Below are positions 1 to 7,300 of a DNA stretch of 7,393 bases, one piece after another (position 1 is the stretch's first letter; every line of letters begins with the position of its first letter). The notes under the pieces were generated by a model that was not told the origin of the DNA, searched no databases, and saw nothing but the letters and a program-made list of their open reading frames with translations. A program made the translations under genes and the position numbers. The stretch comes from Flavobacteriaceae bacterium (GTDB taxonomy: Bacteria > Bacteroidota > Bacteroidia > Flavobacteriales > Flavobacteriaceae): NCBI GenBank assembly GCA_947443815.1, contig CANEXR010000140.1:1-7393 (forward strand). The letters run 5' to 3'.

Positions 1-3000
1 CGATAAGATTGGCATTAATAAAAGCATCTGCATCCAAGGGTGAAGGATAAGGGTTACCTACTAATCGTTCCCCTACTCCATCGGATGTTCTTACGGTTAC
101 GGGAACATCAATAGTACCATTGTTAGGTACTCCTTCAAACTGAAATGAAGCGGCTACAGGAGGAATTGTTGGACTTGCAATTTTACCGCTAATTCCCTCA
201 GGAGCGCGAATAGCATACCCAATTCCAGGGGTAAAAACAGTTGTTGTAGCATTCAAAATAGCCCAATCATTATTATATACAAAAAATTTGTCTGATTGTG
301 TATTGGGAGAAAAATCATATAAGGTTTGAGTACTAACTACTGGAGAAGACCAATAGGTAAAGTCGTCGTTGATTATTGGTGTTGTATTTCTTTTTATAAT
401 AGCACTACCTGTATTAGCTCCTGTAAAGGTAGTTTGCACTATACTAGCATTATTTTCTAAAATTAAATTTCCTGTGTTCATAACCATAACCGCATCTTCA
501 ACCGTAACCGAAACCGCATCTTCAATTGTTAGCACACCATTTGTAACAATGAGTTTATTGCCAACACTTAAATCATTAGCAATACTATAACTTCCACCAA
601 TGCCAGTAAATGATAAGTTATTATAATTTCCAGGAGTAACGATTTGGCCTAAACCATAATATTCAACCGTTCCTGTTGCAAATGAAAGCCCATTTGTTGC
701 TCCAGAAAAACGAATTGTACCTTCCATATCTGTAACTGCGGTTAATGAAAAAATACCTCCAAGCATATCTAAAATAGCATTTGGAGCCGTTATATTTAAA
801 ATTCCAACGTCTAAATTATATCCATTCATTGTAAAAGTTGGTGCCCCTCCATTATTTATATTAAATCCATTTCCAACTAAAATGTTCCCCGATGCCGTTT
901 GAGTTCCTGAAGTATTATTAAGTACTAATGAAGGTAATCCATTATATGTACCACCAGCAATGGTTTGACCACCTGTTATATTTGTATAGGTGATAGTGTT
1001 GCTCCAAGTCTTTGAAGAAGGAATAGCATTAAAACCTGTACTTGCTGTTTTTATCTGTCCTTGCCCTGAATTAGAAAATAAAGCTCCTGCAGTTAAATCA
1101 AAAGTATTCATTTGAAGTATTGCATTTGTAGCAATATTTAACTGTCCATTTACCATAATTCCAGTTGAAGCATTCAATGGAAAAGCAGTGTTTGAAATTG
1201 TAAGATTATTAAAAGTTGTAGTCGAAGTTCCTCCCGCAGTTTGTGCTATAGATCCATTAAAAGTTACTGTACTGTTATTAGGAACAAAACTACCATTGTT
1301 AATCCAATTTCCGTTAACAGTCAATGTATTTGAACCAGTAATTGTCAAAGTCGAACCGATAGCTATACTTATATTTCTACAAACTCCCCCAGAAGTTCCA
1401 ATATTAGGTTGATTAGGAGCTGATGAAATAATAACATCATTTGTTGCAGTTGGAATAGTCCCTCCACACCAATTACCTGCTGTATTCCAATCCGAACTAA
1501 ACAGACCCAGCCAGGTTCCTGTTACACAGGAGATACTAACATTTATAATTCCTGAAGTTGTACTGCCAAAAAAACTTGCATTAGTATGTGTTGCAAAAGA
1601 GAACGTTCCTCCCCATGAACCTGAACTTTGCAATACCGTATTAAAAGTAAGGGTTTGTGATGAAGAAGTCGACCCATTAGGAAGTATAGCAATTGCTGAT
1701 CCACTAATTCCTAATTCTCCAAAAATTGTAATTGATCCAGCAAATGTTTTATTTCCAGAACCACTAAGCATCAAAATGCCATAGCTTTTAACAGCTACAG
1801 TTTGAACTGTACCAGAATAGTTTACAGTACTTGTGGTCCCTAAAGTGGTAGTGGTAAAATTCGGAAAAATACTTGTCCCATTTAATGTTAATGTTCCGCC
1901 ATTTGCTACAGTTAGTACTGAACCTCCAGAAATTGAAAATCCCCCATTATCTAGAGTTGCTCCTGATTGAATGCTCAATGGTATAGTACTATTAAAAGTT
2001 TTAATTGCATTTACACTAATTACTCCAGTATTAATTATGCTTACACCACCGCTTGCTGCAAATGGTGTTTTCCATTCAAGTCCAGTAACCTGGGATGTCG
2101 TTCTATTATATTGTAATGTTGCTGCTGAGCCATAATTGGGTGCTGCCGAAACCGTTGCAGTTCCTTCCATCGAAAGAATTCCATTTATTGTTGGTAATCC
2201 TGTAAGTGTTTTTACACCTGAATTAGAAAAGGTAAGGTTATTAAATGTCGAAGCTGTTGCTAGAGTTTGAGCAACCCCTCCAAAATTAACCGTACTTGTA
2301 CCTGCTACAAAAATTGTTCCTGTACCATTCCAAGCTGTTGTGCTCGTTGCATTTACATTTAATATACTTGACCCTCCATTCAATGTTCCTGCTGATAAAG
2401 TTATATTACCTGAAAAAGTATGTGCCAATGCACTTCCTAAATTCAATGTTCCGCCAAGTCCATTTATGGTTAAACCCGCCCCATTAACAGCACTAGTAAA
2501 AGTAGCTACTCCAGATGTTTTGGTCATCGATACTAATCCAGTGGTTGTAAATCCAGCAATACTTTGGGTAGCCATCGTATTATTTATTATAATTGGAGAA
2601 CTGCCCGCTGTAAATACTCCTCCAGTATTAATGAAATCCCCTCCAAATGTCAATCCAAAATTATTGGTTGTTAATTTTGCGCCATTATTAATAGTTAATG
2701 GTACTGAAGCATTAAATACTTTTGCAGCATTTAAAGTTATTGTACCAATATTTGCAATAACAACTCCTCCTGAACCATTAAAAGAGGCAATCCATTCTTC
2801 GGAAGTAGCCGTATATGCTCCCGCTTTATTGTAGCGTAAAGTAGCATTTGGTCCATAAGTAACTACTGGAGCATTTGTAACAACAATAGATGCTGTAGTT
2901 CCTTCCATTGAAAGAATTCCGTTTACTGTTGGGGAAGTAGCTGCTGTTTTTGTAGAAGTACCAGATATGGTAAGATTATTATATACCAAAGCCGCAACCG

Positions 3001-3895
3001 TTTGTGTACTAGCCCTATTGTATTCGACTGTTCCTGTTCCTGCTATAAATGTACCACCAGTTGCATTTGCATTAATTCCAATTTTAAAAAGAGAAGAGCC
3101 ACCGTTTAACGTCCCTAACGTTTGAGTCCAACTTCCTGTAAAAGTATGTGTTAAGCCAGTACCTAAATTCAATGTTCCTCCTGTTCCATTAATTGTTATT
3201 CCACCACCATTGATGTTTCCAATAAAAGTAGCTGTCCCCCCTGTTTTCAGCATACTTACGGTTCCCGTTGTTGTAAAACTCCCAATAGATTGATTGGCTG
3301 TTCCTGTAAATTGAACAGCAGAAGATAACAAGTTTACGGTTCCAGAATTAGTATAGCTACCTCCTAAAACCAACCTTCCCGCTGCCGTAAAAATAATCGA
3401 ACCAGTATTTGATAAATTCCCAGCCGAAACAGTTATACGTCCTGAGGATAATTTAATAGTCCCTGAATTAGAAAGACTTCCTGTCCCTATTGTTACTCTA
3501 CCTGTTGTTAAAGTAACATTCCCGGAATTGGTAAAATTACCTGTAAGGCTTACAATTCCAGTTGTCCCAGTTAAGGAACCATTATTTATAAAAGTGCCCG
3601 TAGCTGTAAGCGTTCTTGCTAGAATGTCTAAAGTCCCTCCTGGATTAATAGTAACATTGGTTATCGAGGCATTTGCGCCTAGTGACACCGTATTAGTTCC
3701 CGTAGTGGCAATTATAACATCATCTCCTGCTACAGGAGCTATGCCTCCAACCCAAGTAGTACCAGTTGTCCAAACTCCTCCAACGGCAGTACTAGTTCGA
3801 GTCGCAGCATTTGTGTTTATAAAAGATAAGAGAAAGAAAAGGAATCCTAAAAAATATTTCGTGTTTTTGTTTTTGTAGAGCGATTCAATAATCAT
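1..3895 (-). CDS. Large repetitive beta-helix-like T9SS-type surface protein, 3' end cut by the left edge
   Basis: An open frame of 1298 codons runs without a stop from ATG at 3895 to the left edge. Residues 1-30 form a signal peptide: Lys-rich start, hydrophobic core YFLGFLFFLLSF, probable cleavage after NTNA. The mature part is rich in Gly, Thr, Asn and Ser and looks like a right-handed parallel beta-helix. Residues 42-62 carry an entry motif (W..G..WVGG..P...DDVII). Five rungs of 19-21 residues follow at 99-196, then two copies of a roughly 240-residue module at 202-443 and 444-679. A second entry motif (DWNTAGNWCGG, DVIIS) lies at 795-823 and more beta-helix runs to about 1150. TYWSSPVV at about 1180 and GNPYPSPLDADAF at 1280 match the right-hand gene, so the protein is a paralogue with a different passenger. 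By comparison about 340 residues, including the sorting domain, are missing beyond position 1. Only three cysteines are visible (790, 810, 839). No enzyme motif was recognised. The adhesin or surface-fibre role is inferred. The start is chosen because the signal peptide follows it directly. Confidence 0.9.
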   Translation of the reverse strand, partial: MIIESLYKNKNTKYFLGFLFFLLSFINTNAATRTSTAVGGVWTTGTTWVGGIAPVAGDDVIIATTGTNTVSLGANASITNVTINPGGTLDILARTLTATGTFINNGSLTGTTGIVSLTGNFTNSGNVTLTTGRVTIGTGSLSNSGTIKLSSGRITVSAGNLSNTGSIIFTAAGRLVLGGSYTNSGTVNLLSSAVQFTGTANQSIGSFTTTGTVSMLKTGGTATFIGNINGGGITINGTGGTLNLGTGLTHTFTGSWTQTLGTLNGGSSLFKIGINANATGGTFIAGTGTVEYNRASTQTVAALVYNNLTISGTSTKTAATSPTVNGILSMEGTTASIVVTNAPVVTYGPNATLRYNKAGAYTATSEEWIASFNGSGGVVIANIGTITLNAAKVFNASVPLTINNGAKLTTNNFGLTFGGDFINTGGVFTAGSSPIIINNTMATQSIAGFTTTGLVSMTKTSGVATFTSAVNGAGLTINGLGGTLNLGSALAHTFSGNITLSAGTLNGGSSILNVNATSTTAWNGTGTIFVAGTSTVNFGGVAQTLATASTFNNLTFSNSGVKTLTGLPTINGILSMEGTATVSAAPNYGSAATLQYNRTTSQVTGLEWKTPFAASGGVSIINTGVISVNAIKTFNSTIPLSIQSGATLDNGGFSISGGSVLTVANGGTLTLNGTSIFPNFTTTTLGTTSTVNYSGTVQTVAVKSYGILMLSGSGNKTFAGSITIFGELGISGSAIAILPNGSTSSSQTLTFNTVLQSSGSWGGTFSFATHTNASFFGSTTSGIINVSISCVTGTWLGLFSSDWNTAGNWCGGTIPTATNDVIISSAPNQPNIGTSGGVCRNISIAIGSTLTITGSNTLTVNGNWINNGSFVPNNSTVTFNGSIAQTAGGTSTTTFNNLTISNTAFPLNASTGIMVNGQLNIATNAILQMNTFDLTAGALFSNSGQGQIKTASTGFNAIPSSKTWSNTITYTNITGGQTIAGGTYNGLPSLVLNNTSGTQTASGNILVGNGFNINNGGAPTFTMNGYNLDVGILNITAPNAILDMLGGIFSLTAVTDMEGTIRFSGATNGLSFATGTVEYYGLGQIVTPGNYNNLSFTGIGGSYSIANDLSVGNKLIVTNGVLTIEDAVSVTVEDAVMVMNTGNLILENNASIVQTTFTGANTGSAIIKRNTTPIINDDFTYWSSPVVSTQTLYDFSPNTQSDKFFVYNNDWAILNATTTVFTPGIGYAIRAPEGISGKIASPTIPPVAASFQFEGVPNNGTIDVPVTVRTSDGVGERLVGNPYPSPLDADAFINANLI
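478..525 (-). repeat. 24-bp in-frame tandem duplication
   Basis: Two adjacent 24-base units (525-502 and 501-478 on the minus strand) start with the same 14 bases, TTGAAGATGCGGTT, and differ at four of the remaining ten. They encode the repeated octapeptide pattern (V/I)EDAV(S/M)V. The right-hand protein has no such doubling at the equivalent site (before GSGSLTFEEAASLVQT), so the duplication is probably specific to the left-hand gene. Confidence 0.7.
1859..3292 (-). repeat. Two tandem copies of a roughly 240-residue module
   Basis: Copy one starts at 3292 (QSIGSFTTTGTVSMLKT, residue 202) and copy two at 2566 (QSIAGFTTTGLVSMTKT, residue 444), a period of 726 bases or 242 residues. Landmarks recur in the same order: GGTLNLG, HTF(T/S)G, GTLNGGSS, QT(V/L)A, NNLT(I/F)S, NGILSMEGT, the tyrosine-asparagine pair YN, and a late GG.F/GGS stretch. 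In the first 53 residues I count 36 identities. DNA similarity is locally high: 2898-2932 and 2160-2194 differ at 3 of 35 positions. Copy two ends near residue 679, where a third, diverged version appears to begin. Confidence 0.8.
3308..3601 (-). repeat. Five tandem 19-21 residue rungs in the left-hand protein
   Basis: Residues 99-196 divide into five consecutive units aligned on the pattern G.(F/L/Y)(T/S)NSG.(V/I).L....(V/I).(I/V/L). Examples are GNFTNSGNVTLTTGRVTI, GSLSNSGTIKLSSGRITV and GSYTNSGTVNLLSSAVQF. A period near 20 residues with alternating hydrophobic positions and a repeated NSG turn is what one turn of a parallel beta-helix looks like. The units are similar as protein but diverged in DNA. 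Confidence 0.8.
3806..3895 (-). other. Signal peptide of the left-hand protein
   Basis: Residues 1-30 begin with a basic stretch (MIIESLYKNKNTK), then a hydrophobic core (YFLGFLFFLLSF) and the polar end INTNA before ATRTS. The n-region is long for a Sec signal, about 13 residues, but no internal Met offers a shorter start. It marks the protein as exported to the periplasm before T9SS transport. Confidence 0.85.
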
Positions 3896-3939
3896 AAAAA
3901 TATTGTTGTTTTTTTGTAATTAAAAAAAGTCAAGGCGCA

Positions 3940-3947
3940 CAAATGTA
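3940..3947 (-). promoter_or_regulatory. Probable Bacteroidota -7 box for the left-hand gene
   Basis: The minus-strand sequence TACATTTG matches the Flavobacterium/Bacteroides -7 consensus TAnnTTTG exactly and lies 44 bases before the ATG at 3895. The expected -33 TTG is not present about 19 bases upstream; that stretch is a T/A-run (about 3964-3978). The -33 contact is therefore weak, or the promoter relies on AT-rich flanking DNA. It is the only match to this consensus in the intergenic gap. The leader, ending ACAACAATATTTTT before ATG, has no Shine-Dalgarno sequence, which is normal in this phylum. Confidence 0.5.
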
Positions 3948-3980
3948 ATTGTTTTTCTCATTTATTTTTAAAAAAAATAT

Positions 3981-4000
3981 TTGATTTTTTATGATTTTTT
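3981..4000. repeat. Short direct repeat upstream of the left-hand gene
   Basis: Two adjacent 10-base units, ttgatttttt and atgatttttt, differ at only two positions and lie between the terminator stem and the -7 box. They could be a regulator site or an AT-rich upstream element, or simply chance in very AT-rich DNA. Together with the A/T tracts at 3961-3980 they account for the rest of the 183-base gap, which holds no gene. Confidence 0.3.
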
Positions 4001-4040
4001 CAAACAAAAATCCCAAACTGTTATGAACTGAATGGGATTT
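4001..4040 (-). terminator. Probable intrinsic terminator after the right-hand gene
   Basis: On the minus strand, 38 bases after the TAA, an 8-bp perfect stem (AAATCCCA, 4040-4033, pairing with TGGGATTT, 4015-4008) encloses a 17-base loop and runs into TTTTTGTTTG (4010-4001). The stem has three G-C pairs and the loop is large, so it is weak by E. coli standards. Its position directly after the gene and its T-tract support termination. Confidence 0.65.
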
Positions 4041-4078
4041 ATCATAAAATTTAACTTATTCCTATATAAAATATTCTT

Positions 4079-4303
4079 TTAAAAAAGGATTTTCTTTGTT
4101 ACTATTTTGCCATTAGCCAATGCTACTTTTATAATACCAGCTTGATTGCTTAAAGTAATATTTGAAATTGAAAATTCATTTTTACTAATTCCTTCTTTAT
4201 CAAAAACCTTTCTACCTAATAAATCATACACAGTTATTTTTTGGATAATTTCATTACTAGATTTTATTTTTACTTCTTTTTTATCTTTGGTTATAACAAC
4301 AGT
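4079..4303 (-). other. C-terminal T9SS sorting domain, type C-like
   Basis: The last 74 residues of the right-hand protein begin TVVITKDKKEVKIKSS, contain VYDLLGRKVF, and end KVALANGKIVTKKILF. The order of short beta-strands, the YDLLGR motif and the basic-hydrophobic end are the recognised signs of a T9SS C-terminal domain. The preceding segments RIWLNFSNTEGLFKQALIGY and NLTIQGRSLPFEDTDEVPLG are the usual companions of this ending in Flavobacterium proteins. The domain directs the protein through the T9SS translocon and is normally removed or used for surface attachment. Confidence 0.85.
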
Positions 4304-7300
4304 ATTTTCTGCTGGTTTAAAATCATCTTTCCCTAAATTTTTATCCGTAAAACGCAATACGAAACGATTATCAAATGTTCCAACTGCAGACGCAAATACA
4401 TAAGGAGCTTGTTTTAAATCATGGATTGTATTTGTTGCTTTATCCTCAAGGTAAACTATTTGATTCAATAATAGACCATCTGTTTCATCAATATTGATAG
4501 TAAATTGCCCTTCTATTTCAGAACGATATCCAAGAGGCACCTCATCTGTATCTTCAAATGGTAAAGAACGCCCTTGAATAGTTAAATTTTTATCCTCATT
4601 AATACTGTAAAAATCGGCATAAGGATTTGCATCAAAACTTTCCCCATCATAAAGATCATCATACCCATTCGTTGCTCCAGAAATATAACCTATTAATGCT
4701 TGTTTAAAAAGACCTTCTGTATTGGAAAAGTTCAACCAAATTCTATTTTTCTCTGAGGTTGTTGCTGATTTTGATTTGGTGCTATTATTTTGCTTAAAAA
4801 ATTGAGTATTATTGTTTACAATACGCATGCTGTTATTAAAAACTATTGTAGATCCAGCAGTAGTTAGTTTACTTGACACGAAGAAACCTTGACATGCTGC
4901 AATTTTTCCAGTTGGTTTTGCCCCACCACTTGGAGCAACTGTTCCTCCTTGAGGGTAAGTAATACCATCAATTACTGTACCTCCAGTAAGATTGTACAAA
5001 GCATAATCATTTGAAGAATAAGCATATAATCCACTTCCCGGATTAGGGTTATTTAATCCTATTGGAGTGTTGTGCGTCCAAAAATAAATAGTCCCATCTA
5101 TTACTGCACTATTTGTTGTTAAAAAAGTATCTGCATCTATTGCTGATGGATAAGGATTTCCAAGAAGATACGAATGATTATTTCCAATTCCAGATAGCGT
5201 TATATTACCATTATTAGGAGATCCTTTGAAAATAGATTCAAATAAGAATCCTGGTGGCGGATTACCAGGAGGGATTTGACCTCGAATAATATATCCAATT
5301 CCTGCCGCCATAGTTTGTGATGTGCTTGCTTTATACCAATCATCAGAATTAGAGTCAAAACCATAAAAATAATCAGAAGGCGTTAATGGACTTGCATTAT
5401 AAAGCGTTTGTCCAACTACTGGAGAAGACCAATAAGTGTAGTCTGTTACTAAAGTTGCCGTAGAACCTCGTTTATAAATAATACTCCCTAAATTAGATGC
5501 TGTTGGATTTGTTTGAACCAAACTCGCTGCTTCTTCAAAAGTTAAAGAGCCACTACCCAAGACAGAAACTTCATTTGTAACAGCTAATGTTATCCCTGAA
5601 TTGATAGTTACATTTTTACCTGTATTTACAGTACAAGAACAGCCTGATAAATTAGCCGTTGCGGTATAATCTGTACCAAAAACAAGATTTTGTGTACCAC
5701 CTGTAGCTGGTGGTGTACCATTAGACCAAGTCCCTGAATACAAATTAGTAACTATTGGTGTTATAACCACGGCACTAGAAACTGAAGAGGTACAAGTGCC
5801 ATTTGAAACCGCATAATAATAATTGCCTGGTGCAAGACCCGAAACAGTTTGGGTTGTAGTGGTTATGGCTATCGTTGCTGATGAAGTTCCCGTTTGTACT
5901 AAACTCGCCCCTATTGTTAATCCTGACAACACAACACTACCTGTTGGTAGAGTACAAGTCGGATTTGTAATTGTTCCAAGAACTGGAGCACTCGAAGAAA
6001 GTATTGTAATAGAAATAGGGTATGAAATACTACCACAAGTTGTCGTATTATCATTGATCGTTAACGATCCATTATAAATACCTGGACTAACACCCCAACC
6101 GCCGTTAGGAATATTCAAAGATAATGGGCTTGTCGTTATTGCATAATTATTAAAATCTTGAAAATTAGCAGCATTTGCAGCAGCATCATAATCTACACTA
6201 TATCCTCCACTGCCAGTGGTAACATTCCCAATTGCTGTGTAAGGAAGATAAGCTATTCCAGTATTAGTACATACTACAGGATTTGCTCCTAAAGTAATAG
6301 TAGGAATTGCTTTTACCTTTATAGTTCCCGTTGCACTTACACTACCACAACCTCCTGTCAATGGTATACTGTAACCAAAAGTACCCGATACTGATGGCGT
6401 ACCACTTATAGTTATTGTATTTGATGCCCATGATGCTGTTACTCCAGTTGGTAAACCAGTTGGCGTACCAATTCCTGTAGCCCCTGTAGTTGTGTGTGTT
6501 ACATTAGTGATTGCAGTATTTTTACAAACATTCGGTGATGATGAAGCTGCAGTTACCGTGTTGGTGGCATTAACAACTACTAATACTGTTTCAGAATTAG
6601 AATATGGACGTCCACCATATACTGCGTCACATGTTAAAGTAGCTTTATAGGTTCCTACTAAACTTGCACTAATTGATGTATCTTTTGTACTTGCCGTTGA
6701 TGTACTATTATCAGGAGCTTTTATTGACCATGAATAAGTTATTGAAGTAGGAGTAGGCCCTGTGTAGCCTCCTCCCAAACTAATTGTACTCCCTTGACAA
6801 ACTGGCGAAGAATAAGTAGGTACAGCAAACAATGAGCCTCCATAACTATTAAGTTCTGCAAATGAAAATTCAGCATTACCGCTACCAACACAAACTCCAA
6901 ATTTCACAGTTCCAATATAAATAGCCACATTATTAGTACATGTAGCAGAAGTATCTATTTTTCCGGGAGATATTATTTTTATTCCAGCGTTTAATGGAAA
7001 ACTAATTTTATTTTGACCTGAAAAAGTCATTATTGCCCCTGCATTTATTATGGCATCTAATGTTAAAACATTTACATCAGCTCCAACAACCAAAACCCCA
7101 GAAACTCCTTGTCCTATGACTAATTTAGTAAAACTATTTGGAGTTGATGTTGATATTGTAATAGAATGCCCATCACGAATTGTTACCGTTCCTGTCCCAG
7201 CATACTGCCCCGGATACCCTTGCGGAGAAGTCCCTGTAGGCGTTACCCAAGTGGTTCCATTAAAATATTGCCAACTAGACAAAGTAGTCCAATTCCCTGT

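Noticed and set aside
2340..2834. Plus-strand open frame of 164 codons
   Set aside because: It lies antisense to the repetitive left-hand gene, is hydrophobic and proline/valine-rich as expected from reverse-reading Gly/Thr/Asn codons, and has no convincing start region.
1859..3601. CRISPR-like or other non-coding repeat array
   Set aside because: The repeats keep reading frame, vary as protein-coding repeats do, and lack identical short repeats with unique spacers.
3528..3878. Plus-strand open frame of 116 codons
   Set aside because: It is opposite the rung repeats and signal peptide of the left-hand gene, and its low-complexity Val/Pro/Thr composition mirrors that gene.
3961..3980. A/T-rich run as a replication or attachment site
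   Set aside because: It is only a short T/A tract in an intergenic gap, with no flanking inverted repeats, iterons or integrase nearby.
5823..6077. Plus-strand open frame of 84 codons, with others at 7050-7354
   Set aside because: They are fully inside the minus-strand Ig-like/N-terminal coding region, show no family resemblance, and overlap a gene with clear domain structure.
4079..7282. TTG at 7282 as the start of the right-hand gene
   Set aside because: The frame stays open to the window edge, and the 37 codons before the TTG encode a signal peptide, so the real start is outside the window.
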